DNA of 64,000 bases, taken from the NCBI GenBank assembly GCA_013399875.1, contig VXAZ01005697.1:186001-250000 (forward strand), in the 5' to 3' direction. This document shows positions 38,825 through 52,189 of the stretch, piece by piece. The notes under the pieces were generated by a model. It did no database searches, was not told where the DNA came from, and was given only the letters and a program-made list of their open reading frames with translations. The first letter of the stretch is position 1, and every line of letters begins with the position of its first letter. The DNA comes from Gymnorhina tibicen (taxonomy: Eukaryota > Chordata > Aves > Passeriformes > Artamidae). The position numbers were made by a program, and so were the translations under genes.

Positions 38825-40308
38825 GTCCATCGTGAAGGGGCACCCCCTTCTTGTTTAACTTGACTTGAGGTTCAGGAAAAAATGAAGGCTTCCTAAGGTC
38901 TGGTTTGTTGATTGTTTATAGACATACTATAGGTCAGGCTGGGATTTTTCTATTCATGCCTGAAAAGGGATAAAACTTGATGTAAAGAACTGCTGGTAAT
39001 ACTCAGATATCCTCAGCTGGCTGTAGAAAATCTGCATTTTTGCAATGCTTTGTGCTTGTGCTGTTTCCTCGCTGTGCAGAGGCAGGTAGAGCTCCCCAGG
39101 TGATGCTCCCCAGAATGAGCTCCCTGCAGCGTGCTGTGCTCGTTTGCCTTTCGCACTCCCAGTATGCAAGGTCCCACACAGAGGGTTCTGGCTCCTTTGG
39201 TGCTTTTATGACACGCGTGCAGAAATGGGAACATATGAGTTCAGCTGGAATCAAGATGACTGCTCTGTGGATATTTACTTTGCTCATTCTTGCCTAGGGA
39301 GGTAAAACAACTTTTACTGGAATATCTCCTTTCCTAGGTGGTTATTAAAGGTAAAGCTTTAAGCACAGTCTAGTGCAACCTTACAGAAGATAGGTTCATT
39401 AGCTTCAACATTAACATAAAGAACTAAATATATAACAATATTCTTCTTTTGTTTAGTCAAGTGTTTTGTTGATTTGTTTGGGTTTTAGCATTATCTTCTC
39501 GTTTTTGTTATTCAGCTTCCTTGGGATTTTCCTTCAATATATTGTATTTTCCAAAGACAATATAAGCATAAAAGAATCAAGTTTTGCATAGTTAAATGGC
39601 GATGGAGGATTCTTTATGTCACTCAGGTAGAATTAAGTAGAACAGTAGTTTTATTTTTACCTAGAACGTTTGAAGTACATACAGGATGCAATGACTACCA
39701 AAAATGAAAGTATAAATAAATCATAATTATTCTTCTGAGTTTGGGTTAAGGGAGGTAGTAATTCTACCTGCTTGAGTCCTCAGCTCAGTCATATTTATGC
39801 TACTATTTTCTAATACTATACTAATGTAGTTCTGGTTAAAATCCCTTCCTCAAACTCTTAAGGTGGGCTCAAGTTACCATAGTTCAGAAGAACTTGATAA
39901 AGAATTTTATTGCTCATCTTCCTCAGTCAAAGATACTAACGTTTGCAAACTTACATAATAAGGCATAGGAATATGCAGAAAAGTGGTTGCTAATGCATTT
40001 TTCTTTAGGAAAAAAAAAACGAAGCAAAAATACATTTTGCTGAACATGTGGAAAAATATATTAGGGACAATACTTCTGTTAATTATTGGTTTTTGTCTTT
40101 TCATGTATTTGATGTAACTATACAGTCAATTGTACTGATCCCTTGTGAAGCTGGGAAACACCTAAAGGAAAAGGACAAAAAAGTGTGCCCTTTTATTCAC
40201 TCAGGAGATTTGGCACAGTCGTGTGACAGCCTAAAGGCTCCCTGCACAAACACATCAGGTTCCTTCAGTCAGGAATCTTCTTCAAGCTAAAAGCAGGTGA
40301 AGCTCCGT

Positions 40309-40350
40309 TAAAAAAAAAAAAAAAAAAAANAAAGTAAGATAAAAAAAAAG
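40309..40350. repeat. Poly(A) run containing an unresolved base
   Basis: About 20 A residues run up to an N at 40330, followed by further A-rich sequence (AAAGTAAGAT then nine A). The N inside a homopolymer indicates uncertain run length in the assembly rather than biology. No retrocopy body is recognised upstream. Confidence 0.85.
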
Positions 40351-40606
40351 AAAAGGGGAAAAAGGAAAAATCAAGAGTATCTAAATTAAAACTATGGCAA
40401 ATTCAAATAAAGTTTTCTAGGGAAACCCTTTAAATGTTTGTGTGCAAGGCTCTGGCGTTGGTTTGCAACCAAGAAATGGCAGCTTCAATATCCTACTATA
40501 CTGGATTGTTAAAAAGTTAAAGAGCATGAATTTAACTAAGGAAAACAGCACTCTTTTCGTACCAGAATATACTGATATCCTTGTAGGAGCAAATACAATT
40601 TTAATA

Positions 40607-40795
40607 GAGAATCATACAATCTTTTACGTTGGAAAAGACCTTTATGACCATCAAGTCCAAGCATTAACCCAGCACTGTCAAATCCACCACTAAACTGTGT
40701 CCCCAGATGTCACATCTACAAATCTTTTAAATACCTCCAGGGATGGTGACTCCACCACTGCCCTGGGCAGCCTGGCTCATGTTCCCCATGTTGAA
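40607..40795 (-). mobile_element. CR1 LINE 3'-end fragment
   Basis: On the + strand the segment begins with the complement of a CR1 3' end: GAATCATACAATC, then TTGGAAAAGACCTTTATGACCATCAAGTCCAA. It continues through the CACTGTCAAATCCACCACTAAACTGTGTCCC block and the CCTCCAGGGATGGTGACTCCACCACTGCCCTGGGCAGCCTG block, which is the complement of the '[14 protein letters not shown]' coding tail and early 3' UTR. The element is therefore on the - strand with its 3' end at 40607. About 190 bp survives, 5'-truncated, with moderate divergence. Confidence 0.9.
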
Positions 40796-43003
40796 TAAGA
40801 AGGTAGCATTAGGATAAAAATTCTAATGTTGGATCTGCTGTCTTGACTATAAGAGCTACATTATTTATTGAAAGACTGTTACAGCAGTGGTGAGGAGAAG
40901 CATGACTAAAACTGGAAAAGCCAAAATGTAGTCAAAATTCATTGTGACCCTAAGATTAACATGAATACAGTACAGTGTTTCTGTGGTAGTCAGACAAGTG
41001 ATAATTGGGGATTACTGTCAATCAGTCACAAGTGATTAATTGAACATCATGAACTTCGTTACATTTTGTACCAATTTGCTACTTAAAAAGGGCTAAGCTG
41101 GAATTCCTGGAAATGATAATTCACTCTTTATGCACAGGCTTGATTTTCTTTTATGACTGACTTGGATGAGGTGGCATGGGCTTTTACATCATCGTGTTCT
41201 TGCCAGCAATATCTAGTAATTCATTCTGGAGCAAGAATGCCACCTGAGATACTACATTTTTTTCTGGCTGGTGATGTGATATCTATCACATAGAAATCTG
41301 GATACTGGAAGAGGGACTCTAGAGTGGAAAGTAATACATTAGTTATTATGGATTGTGCTAATTACAGAAAGGAAGATTGGTCTCAAGTCCCAGTGTGTAA
41401 CATGAAGCTGCAATTATTTAGTAAATCTGAAAATCAGACGAAAGGAATTTAAAATTGGAAAAAGGTGTTATTTCAAAAAGAGCCACTGCCCCTAGCACAC
41501 TAGGACTTCATTTCAAAAGGTGATTTAAATTAAAGTAATTTCCTCAGTTCAGCACTTTGCAGTTATTATTTGTCTAAGGACTCTGGCAACATTTATCTTC
41601 AATATTGTTCATTTCAGTGGACTTGAATGCAAGAATTTTGGTTCACTGTCTCATCAAAGGACTGGCTTCTTAATCTATGACATCTCGCTACAGTGAGTCA
41701 ATATAAACCACAGACTGTAGATACTAGGAAATTTATGATGATGTATAGATTTGAACTTGTCAGGTTAACACTTATGATGCCAGGTAGAAATTAAAAATAA
41801 TTTTAGAACTCTTTTTATGTAAATTAGGAAATTATGCTTTTTTTTAACACTATCAAATCTGGTAAATAATTGACACAAGTCCTTTACTGTAAAAATAGAC
41901 CTCCACAAAGAAGCATTTAATTTAATAGACATTATTATTGTTCAGAGCATAGATAGTAGGAGGTATACTGACATATTCATAAGTGATCCAACATCTGCTG
42001 GGAAAAGGGAAAACAATTAGAGATTTAGATCTATTTACTCATCCCAAAGAGCATTTAGTCTCAACATCAGAAATAAATAAATGTAACTGTTTGAAAGGTT
42101 AAAATCATTTCAGTCTTTTTTTTTTTAACTGAGGGATGCAACAGACAATGTTGTTCTCCCCTGTAAGTATCTTATGAAAATGTACAGAAAAATCTTTCAA
42201 TTGTGAGTGTAATAATCAGTTCACTGTTATCTAAAGAATGGTTAGTACTGAGTAGCTTCAATCATTTTTGTATTTTTGTCATGTGAGAAAGACCTATATT
42301 GAAGCATAAACAGAACATGCCTTGGAGGAAAGTGTAGTCATTGACTAATTGAATATACAATTCATTTTATCATTCATTTGAATGTATCATTCATTTTGTT
42401 GAAAAAAAAAAATACCCTACCTAACCCGTCCTCTGGTGTGCCTGCTCATTATTTTAAAATTAAGACCTTCTCTTGCTTAAGTGCTTGTACATAGAAGCAC
42501 AAACACATCTAAATTTACTCTCTTGTGTAGGCCAATTGAATTTGAATAATATAAAAATGCACATAATGATCAGGAGGACCAGGAATCATACTTGTAATTT
42601 CTTTCAGAAGTCACATGTAACTATTCACTTGAGAAAGCAATTTATCATTTTCTCTCTAAACATGGAGAATCAGACAAATGGAAGGATCCAGAAAAGTTGA
42701 AGAATGCTAATGTTTTTGCTTTGAAATAGTGTAGTTTGTATGTCAAGACCAACAGGGCAATTTCTATATGTATGATTCAAATTACTTGATTAAAAAATAG
42801 AGATGCTTCCCTCCAGCTGAGTGAATGCTGTACAAGTCATTAATTTAAAAAATACATAAAATTATGTGTTCTAAATATGTTTTATTCTTAAGTGTGTTCT
42901 TCTGTTAAATCAGTTCCTTCAGAATAGATTTATATCTGATTATTCATGGCACACTACAGAACAATTTAATTAAAAATGATCACTTTTTTCTTTCTCTTTC
43001 CAG

Positions 43004-43038
43004 TTCAACAGAAGAGCAGTTTCACTGGCAAACACAAG
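43004..43038 (+). CDS. CTNND2: CTNND2 coding micro-exon (35 nt)
   Basis: Delta-catenin is a p120-family armadillo protein that binds the juxtamembrane tail of cadherins in neurons and acts in dendrite and synapse organisation. This micro-exon encodes STEEQFHWQTQ between one leading base and one trailing base. It lies in the linker just after the N-terminal coiled coil. The splice signals are an excellent pyrimidine tract plus CAG at 43001-43003 and a donor CAAG then GTAATG at 43039, which lacks the usual G at +5. The entry phase is 2 and the exit phase is 1. The trailing G joins the AT that opens the next exon to make the Asp codon of the DGQKDIED segment. From memory, human delta-catenin reads SAEEQFQWQSQ here and the paralogue PKP4 has a similar STEKSFPW segment, so the A/T and Q/H differences are ordinary. 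Because 35 is not a multiple of three, skipping this exon would shift the frame. It should therefore be constitutive. The match is short, but the exact phase fit with the next exon makes it convincing. Confidence 0.9.
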
Positions 43039-43750
<712 letters not shown>

Positions 43751-45139
43751 TGATATTGGCAGAAGGGACTGTAGTTGTGAGCAGGCAAATTGCAAGTTAT
43801 TTTTTTGGGTTTGTAACGGAGAGAATCTCACTGCTAGTTTTTTGGGAGAAGAATAAGCACATTGAATATATTTTAAGGAAAGTATTTTCTAATTGCAGTG
43901 TTGCTGTACTATACTATAAGGTCATGTCACAAAACTGTAGCATCACCACCATAAAAACAACTTTCAAACTGCAATTTTTCACTATCCAAAGGTAATAAAA
44001 TGAAACACACTGGTTGGCTGTGAGGAAGTCTTACACATGATTGTGGCCACTTGGCCAGCTAGCTGGTAACTCCTTACAACTAAAATTTTCTTGTGGATAC
44101 ACAGACAGAAATAGGTGAACTTCTTAAAGATAATGCACAGAATGGCAGCTGTAGCAAGAAAGGTGAAATCTTTTCTCCAAGGTTGGCTCACTGGTCACTT
44201 ACCAGCCATTCCCTTTGCAGAACTGTGCAGTGAGTGGATAGATTCTAGGACAGAACCAGCCCCTGGGGAAGTGAATCAAGGCTAAACAACAGCAAAAGTG
44301 AACAAGGGACACGCCACTCAATATGTTTGTAGAGCAGATGTCTACCAACAGTTGCACTCATGAGTCACACTGAGACAGTTTTCCAGCATGTTAACTGGTC
44401 TGTTATCAGATGTAGCACTAGATGATGAAAAAGCAGGTTAATTCCCTAGTTTCCTTTCCTTTTCCTCAGGCTCCTATCTCCTATTCTGTCCCCATCTGCC
44501 ACAATATATACCCACTTTCACTTCCCTGCCGCTGCAGCTCCTGACATTGGCTTGGCTTTTGTTTTTAGTATTCCTCTACATCTCCTTCCCTCTTGCTCAG
44601 TTGATCCCTGCTACCCAGTACCTTCTGAATGAGTCACATCTTATGGGAGGTGGCTGCCCAAATTCAGCTTTCTTGAAATCAAAGGGGATAATCTCCCCTT
44701 CATCTGGGAAGGCTGATGAACTGTGACAGCCACCTTCTGCAAAGCACCTCTAGCAATGACAAGTCATCACCTGCAGTGTGGTCATCAGGTGACAAAAGGA
44801 AGACATTACACACTGGATGCAGGATTTTAATTTGTCAGAATATTTTTCATTATTTTAAAACAAGGTTTGCTGTCAAATTCAAGGTGACAATCCTGGGGCA
44901 ATAGAAAATTTTTCATTTTTCATGTGCACAAGATTTCTGGGCCAACAGCGTCGCTAACACTTTTGTTATGGTTTTGCTTAATCTGAACACAGTCTATGTG
45001 ATTGACATCTGTTAAAATGTTGCTTGATCTGAACAAAATTGGGAAAACATGATGAAACAATGTAAGCACTGTTTTTTTCTTCATTTGTGGGTGAGGAGAA
45101 ACAAAACAGACTAGCATGATAACTATTGCCTTCAAAATG

Positions 45140-45700
45140 TGATTCTGTGATAGAAAAATGAAGCTGGGTAGATGGCAGTAGAGGAGATTGGGAGCAGAAC
45201 GGGGCCAGCTTGTGTGGAAAACTGCCAGAAACTGGTTTAAGAGATGGAAACTAAATAAAAAATGATAGGGAAAGATGAAGACAGTACGTGGAATGAAGCC
45301 TGGGTACGTGAAGAAAAATAATACTAAAAAAATTTCTGGGGCGTATCACAAGAAGCTAAAACACAAATAGGAATGCAGATAGATAGAAAGAAGTAAAGAA
45401 CATGGGCAAATGAAAACCAGTGATGGAGAAGAGGAGCAATAGAGATGGATTTGTAGAGGATCATCAGGAGAGGAACTGAGGTTTGTTGAAGCAGGAGGTC
45501 GATACAGAATGTTGAAAGCCGAGTTTGCTTGGCTGGATGATTTGTACATGGGAGCAAGAGTTAGGTGCAAAGGGAGGGAACAACGGGGTGATGAGAATGA
45601 CAGCCAAGAAAAGGAAAAGTGATATCATTATGGACAGGACAGTAGCTGTCCCTAAGAAACATAGGTTTGGAGAGAACAAGCAGGTGCATGTGCTCACAAG
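45140..45700. other. Purine-rich (GA-biased) intronic block
   Basis: For about 550 bp the + strand is dominated by G and A, with many GAAG, GGAG and AAAG words and few pyrimidine runs. It is preceded at about 44450-44640 by a pyrimidine-biased stretch. No tandem unit, LTR end or protein frame is recognisable. It may be an old degraded element or simply strand-composition bias within a transcribed intron. Confidence 0.45.
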
Positions 45701-47579
45701 GGAGCAGGCTTCCCCACAGAGCTGCAAGCTTGATCTTCTGCATTGTCACGAAATATTGGTGAAGCCTTTTGTCACAGTGCCCTTATTCCTCTGCTCCGGG
45801 CTCAGCTTGTAATAAAACTAGACTGCTATTTGCCAGTTATGGTTTTAATTAAGAATCAGATCTATATGCCAAGGCTAACAGTTGCAGCTCTGCTAATCAC
45901 TCATAAATACAATTAGGATGTCATATAATAGAATTTTTTTCTGGTTTGGGGGTCTTCTTTCAATTTGGAGTAAATTGTTACAAACATACCAGAGAGTTAA
46001 AATGTTACTGTGTTTTCAGAGTCAAAAGTACAAAAGTCAAGATTGTCTGTGCAACATGATTTGAATTTTTATGACTGCATTATAAAACAATTATTATCAT
46101 GCCCTATTTTGTACATTTTCTGTCCATGCCTCATTTACCCCAAAGCTAAGGCTCAAATTGCACAGCATACTGGAGGGGAGAGTGCTGCTGACTTCTGTAA
46201 GCAGTGAGTAGAACACACATACACAATGAAAACAAAAGCCTCATATTTACTTAAAATTTTATTGTGTCCCGCCTCTGTGTGTTAAAGTTTTCATGTTACA
46301 GTTGTGAAATCATTCAAAGTATCTTCTACTGATACTTAGTTTTAGGTGTTCCCTAAGCAGTTCAGTTAGGTGTGCTGAGAAGTTAGAACACTGTGGGAGC
46401 ATAGTCTCAAGTATTTGAAGCATAATACAGAAGGAATTTTAAAGCCCACTCTGAGATGTCTCAATAACAGCATTTGTATTTCCTAGACACTTTCGTTCTT
46501 AATCCTTTAAATCTCGAAATAGGAAATGAGATCTATGAAAGTGTCTCGCTCTACAGGTATTTTAAAAATCACTATTTGTGATGTAGCTGAAGTAAAAGTT
46601 GAGTACCGTAGAATAATCCACCAGGGTGCTGGGTTTTTTTCTTTGTATTGAAGATTTTTCAATGGAGACCTGATGTGATGCAGTAAAAAACACTGAACCA
46701 TTTTGCATTGTGTGCACTGGCCGTAAGGCAAGGAAGGAGGACAAGAGCAATGACTCAGAAAAAGAAACTTGGTCTGGCATTTCCTAACTTTTGAGCTCCT
46801 AATTTGACAGTTTTAGTTATGTTTACTTCTCTGCAGTTTGACTGCAAAGCTGTATTTTAAGTAACAAGACTGACTCTGAGGAGAGCATTTCCCCCCTGCC
46901 ATGCATTTGAAGCAGATTTTTTAAAATCATCATATGAAAGCCTGCCCAATGATGTGACCATAGCCTCCTTTTCTGAGCTGTATGCATCAAGTCTAATGAC
47001 TTAATCTGTCAGTAGCCCTGCCTTTGTAGAGGATTAGTGTGTCTCTACTCAGAGTCTTTCCAATTCAGTTTCACACACTCTGATTTTCTCAGACTTAGTT
47101 TTAAAAAGTCGTCACATAGCAGTCAGCTGTTACAATACTCTAAATCCCAAACATCACTTCACATGTGCTATTCCTTTAGTAGCAAATAAAAGCCATGAAA
47201 AAAAGGCTAATGGGACAAGTCACATGAAAGGGGCTTACACAGGAGGGCTTCTGTATTGCTAATAGAGATGCTCACTAATTATCTTTACTGAGTATGAATC
47301 AGCAAACGTAAAAAACCTTAAGTATATAAAACTCGTATTAATTTGGTGAAATGAAAGCAAAGTGATCACTGGTTTTAAAGTAATTATTATCAGACAGGCA
47401 GATTCATGACTGCTGCAAGCTCTCACACAAGCTTCCTGTGGTAGAGCTGACCCTGGGCAAGGTTATATGCAACCAGGGGGTACCCCTGCACTGGTGTCCA
47501 CCTCTTTCTTCCGTCCCAACTCAGTGTAAGTTGTCTTCCCCAAACCATGTGTTTCCAGTTACAACCGACAGACAAAAAG

Positions 47580-48222
47580 TCAGGAAACTTCCAGAATTAT
47601 GCAAGCAACTGCATCTGACTGGAGACCTGAATCTGCACCTCCATGGTCCAGTTCCCCGTACTGCAGTGATTTCTCATTATCTCTCTGTAGCTCTAGATCT
47701 GTCAAGACTATGTCACGCCAGTTTATATCAAACTTGTCATAGTTTTGTGGCCTCAGAGGGGCATTCATCCTGTCCTGGGTGTTTGTGGGGATCACCAGCA
47801 GAACAACACTGGCCCTCACGTCTCCTCAGTCCCCGAGGGAGGGCACGTACGGGCTGCTGCTAGTGTCAGTAGCCATTAGCTGCAGTGGGTGCAGGGTCCT
47901 CAGGGTCACCCTGAGGGCACTCAGTCTGTCCTCCTCCCTGCTCTACCTTGCTGTAACACCCAGCTTGCCTGGCTGCTCCTCTCAGAAAGTATTTCTTCCT
48001 TCCACCATTACCTTTATCCAATGGGAACTCAAAAATACTGCTTTTGCACAAATGAAGATAAGTATCTGTTGCCTTAAATAGGGTCAGGGGAAAGACCAGA
48101 CATGTGAGTGCCAGTGTAATCACAAATAAGACACTGGAGACTTCCCTCACGGAAGAGGGATGGGAATGCACAGTAAGTGCAGGACCTGAAATCACTAGGT
48201 GAGGAAACATGCAGGGGAACAA
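47580..48222 (-). other. Unidentified - strand open frames (possible decayed coding relic)
   Basis: Two - strand frames lie 46 bp apart and out of frame: 48222-47866 (118 codons) and 47819-47580 (79 codons). The first has a hydrophobic stretch (SVLFVITLALTCLVFPLTLF) like one membrane helix, then a basic and glycine-rich tail. The second is acidic and hydrophilic, with a segment around DKFDINWRDIVLTDLELQRD that looks more protein-like than most chance frames here. I do not recognise either. The area is GC-richer than its flanks, which alone lengthens chance frames. Overlapping + strand frames (47438-47863) exist too. A real gene is unlikely, and a broken retrocopy or chance is the better reading. 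Confidence 0.25.
47898..47916. repeat. Perfect 9-bp palindrome with 1-nt centre
   Basis: CCTCAGGGT (47898-47906) and ACCCTGAGG (47908-47916) are exact reverse complements around a single C. It lies between the two unidentified - strand frames. Confidence 0.85.
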
Positions 48223-49037
48223 AATTTAGTTCAGGACAGCAATAACACTAGGGATGTTTCAGGAGACACAGCAGTACTGAACAGTGAATGTAGCTCAGGA
48301 AAGGTATTTTCATGGCAGAATGGTTTAATTTAGTGAGGAAAGACATGTGAAAATAAATTTTGTGAGGGCTGAGTGTGCACTGTAGAGACTAAAAATTAAT
48401 ATTTCTGACTAGAAATCTTGGAAAAATGTGGGATAAAAGAAGCAAGACATTATTTCCTTCCCTTCCTTTCCCATCACTGGGCCATTGTCTTAAAATCACA
48501 CTTTACTTCAGATCCACTCCTTTTACTACCTTGTCAATGCACCTCCTTTTTTGTTTTTGTTTTGGTTTTTTCCTTTTTTTCACTCACACTATGTGTAAGA
48601 GCTATTGAAAAGGTGGGAAGCTGCATGGAAGGAAGGAGAATAAACACAGATACACAGCTGTCTGAGTGAGGAAGATTGTTTGCTGGGGACATTTGTCATT
48701 AAGGTTTGATAAGGTTGCAGTCTGGCCTGCAGATAAGTGGGAAAGGTCCTGATGAGCTGCATGAGGCCCCCAGAGTCCATCCTCTGTGACAGAGAAACTG
48801 GAGTCCTCTAAGCAGTTGTTAAGACCAAACTACCTTTTCCTGATGATGTTTGTAAATTTCCAGTTTACAGATGGGTAGTGTAAGATAAAAATGGAACAAG
48901 AGGAAAAATTGGTTCTATATTTCTTTCCCTTCTATTAGTTTCTGTGTCCCCCTATCCCTGTGGGTCATTAGCATGCCACATTAGAGGACTGGCATGACAC
49001 TGGCATCAAAACAATTTCTGAGATAATTAGCTGAAGC

Positions 49038-49100
49038 TCACTGAATCCTTACAGAATATGCTGCATCCTTACAGTCTATACTGACCCCTTACAGGCTACA
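49038..49100. repeat. Imperfect CCTTACAG-containing tandem repeat
   Basis: Three CCTTACAG words occur at about 20-bp spacing, with partly similar spacers between them. It is a degraded minisatellite-like array of three units. Confidence 0.55.
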
Positions 49101-52100
49101 GCAGTAGAGACAGGCAGCGGTTTTTCCTTCTGTCATGGCATTAGCAAAAGGAGGGTTAGAAGACTTCTAAGATTACTGAGCAAATCCATTGGCACTTTCT
49201 TCCTAACTTAAACCACAGGCTCAAATGTCTGCTAATCCAGAAGTCCCTAATTTTAATTTAAGGTATCTATTCTTAAGTCCTCCACACTTTTTCCTTTGCT
49301 TCAGCCTCCACAAAAAGAGCATAAGACCAGTCTTAAAAGGATTACGGGGCAGATTTATGGAGCTTTCAGTGTTTATGTTTCTAACTGAAACAGAATCATT
49401 TCATTATTTTTCACTTGCTTCATCACTTCATGTGGCAACCTTCCTTCTTTGCTCTCTAAATCGATAGCACAGACTGTAGGAACAGAGGTCTCGTTGATAT
49501 GGATCAGCAAACTTCCTGGGTAGTTCTCCCAATTGTCTTGATATTTTTTAAATGCTACATTTAAAATTTCGTTTTTGAATTTTTTTTTTAGAACACATGG
49601 TTTCTATCAGGATTGCAGTTTTTCCCACACAACATTACCACTACTCCAGATGAACTTTTTCCCCCACATTTTCTGGATATATATTTTTATTTATCTCTGT
49701 GACCCTGTTGTCCTGGTGCTCAGGATTAATTGCAGAATCCAGCGCACTGATACGGGAATAAATACAATGTAGATTTAATAATACCATCTTGTTGGCTAAG
49801 GCTATTTCATAATGCCCTTCACAGAGGCTACATGTTGACAGAAATTCAGGCAATTAAGGATGTCCAAGTTCTTCTGGGGAAGAAAAAGCGTGGCTTACCA
49901 CTCTGGTCTCAATCCCACATTGTATTAACTGTTTTAGTCATTTGAAACTATTTGCCCCAAATGCAGCACAGATAGGTGCACATTTAGATGCTGGTTTTTT
50001 CCCTCTGAAGAATGAATTATGTTACAAGAACATTTTTACCACATGAAATTATATACAGATGTTGCATTAGACAGATGTGGGTTTCACTTAAAACCGCTGT
50101 CTAATTATGAGGCTAAAAAGGTAGGCTAAACTCTGACTTTATTCTCTTAATTCAGTTTTGTTTCAGCAATTTTTTGTAACGAGAGATCCTCCTTACCCAG
50201 TGGGAAAGCAGATGTCCCAGTTTGAAAAAGCACTCCTTGTTCAATCTGTATGATTTTCAGCCTTTATCAGCTGCTTTATCGTAGATACTGAAAATGGATT
50301 GAAACAAAAAGGCACTATTTACACAATAAATGTGTAAAAGGATGTGTGTTTATGTGTTTTCCATCCCATAGCTCTTGCTTTGTGAAACTGCCACCTGTCA
50401 GATGGCTGACATGCTCAATGAGATGAAATCTGGCATCAGTGGACCTCACAGTTTTTTGATAGATGAAGTTATTTCCATTTCATTATCTGCGCTGAGAACC
50501 AGGGCGATCCGGCTGAGTCATTCTTTGTGCACACAAAGGAGGTGTTCTTGTGGGATCTCCTGGTAAACATACACACTAATAAAATCATGTGCTCTTTGGG
50601 TACGTTTCCAAGCTGAAGAACCCCTAGAAAGTGTGCATACCTCTCCTCTATTTCAGGATCAGAGTCTTTAGAGAAGGAGTGGCATAAGTACCTAACACCA
50701 GGTACACTATCTTTCTGTCTGCTGCATTAATGCAAACCTGGCAGTGTCTGAGTCAACAGTTAAGTCCAGATAAATCTCTCAGAGTATGAAGTCTGAGGAA
50801 ATTTTGATGTATTGCACAAACTTCTGTCAGTATTGTAATATATTTAGGGTAAATATTTTTGGTTGGACATTTTGGATGCCTCTCTTTATTCCATTCATCT
50901 CTTCTAAAACAAACTTTTGGTCAATTTTTGCATTGAAACTTTGGGGTTTCAAAGTCATCTTTGCCCAATTTGTAATGGAGTAAATATCTGAAAGTGGGAC
51001 ACCGCTTTTCAAAGGGTGGTTTCACAGTTATTCATTGTATGTTCTCACAGAGAAAGTTGTAAAGGATTCGTCTCAACTGTGAGTCAAATTCAGTCTTTTG
51101 AAGTAGTTGTTAAATATGTAGATTTCTTAGAAATGGGGATAAGATGTTGTTTCCTTTACCCGTCTCCCCTTTCCGGCCCTAGTCACCCTAAGTGTGAGCA
51201 TGAAATAACTATTAAGTCATTTAACATTGTAATAGCCACTGGCTGATCACAAACACTGAGACCTGCTTTCCAGGGGCAATCCTCAGCAGGAGATGAATGG
51301 TTTTACAAAATAGCTGACCATGAAAAGTTTCTGTAGATTCATTGCTACACCCTACTAAGACATTAGGATTTGATAAAATGAAGCCGGCTCTAGTGCTGCT
51401 GAGAGCCAGCTCTTACATCTCAGCATCAGTGTTTACAGCCAGTGCTGCCTCAGGAAATGCTCCATCAGCACTAAGCGTCCTAAGCTTGGACTTTGTTGTT
51501 TTCATCCTCTGTCACAGGCAGAGCTCAAAGGCATTGAGAATAGCACCAGAGGAAGAGATGTAGCTCAAACACTGTCATTCAGAAGTTGATCACCTCTGCT
51601 CTTCTGGGCTTCAGGACGGTATAACAGGCACATCTTTGTTGCTGACATATCACATCCCAGTAAATTCATGTCAGTGTTCTTACTTTAAGAGCATGAGTGA
51701 AGTTTTTTCCTTTTCCTCTTCCCTTATGCAGGCAGGAGGAGATCAAACTTAGGAGCACAGTCACAGTATGGGCTTTCACCACCAGGATTCCTGACAGACT
51801 TTGGTATCTACTTCAGGATGGACTCAGGTCCAGCTGATCTTGTTACCTTTGGTTTGCTGCCTGTCTTCAAGTTCATGCGTGGTTGTTGCAAGGAGGAAGC
51901 CTGGTGAAGGCTGAAGGAACCATCAGTGTTCAGGGAAGCAGTTCATGCTTTCCCTGGTTTCCTCAGCAGTGGCACAGAAGTTGCTGTGGGCACCCACCTG
52001 TGCAGGGTTTCGATCGTCTCAATTCTTCTGCAGCCCTTCTGTAGATTGGTAGGTGCCTGGGGGAGTTTACAGGCTTCTAGGGGGAAAGCACTAGAAGCCA

Positions 52101-52189
52101 CTGGCAGAAGTGCTGTTCAAAACTGATGGCCCAATACATGCCCTTGCTGTTGGACCTAAACTTCTGCAGGCTTCCTCTTGAAATTTCCT

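Larger units (their letters stand above)
1..43003 (+). other. CTNND2: CTNND2 upstream intron (5' end outside window)
   Basis: This stretch precedes the recognised micro-exon and ends in a strong acceptor: a pyrimidine tract at about 42981-43000 followed by CAG at 43001-43003. I looked for the preceding delta-catenin exon, which encodes the N-terminal coiled coil, and found no trace on either strand, so the intron probably starts before base 1. The stretch is AT-rich and contains the CR1 fragments, the solo LTR and the simple repeats listed separately. The many short open frames have no recognisable domain and read as chance. That most of it is intron is inferred from position and from the large intron sizes known for CTNND2. 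An unrecognised antisense or nested RNA gene cannot be excluded. Confidence 0.75.

Noticed and set aside
50375..50566. Frame after a CATCCCATAG acceptor-like site with a plausible start (ETATCQMADMLNEMKSG)
   Set aside because: It does not match the next delta-catenin exon or any family I recognise, and no good donor follows in phase. Treated as chance.
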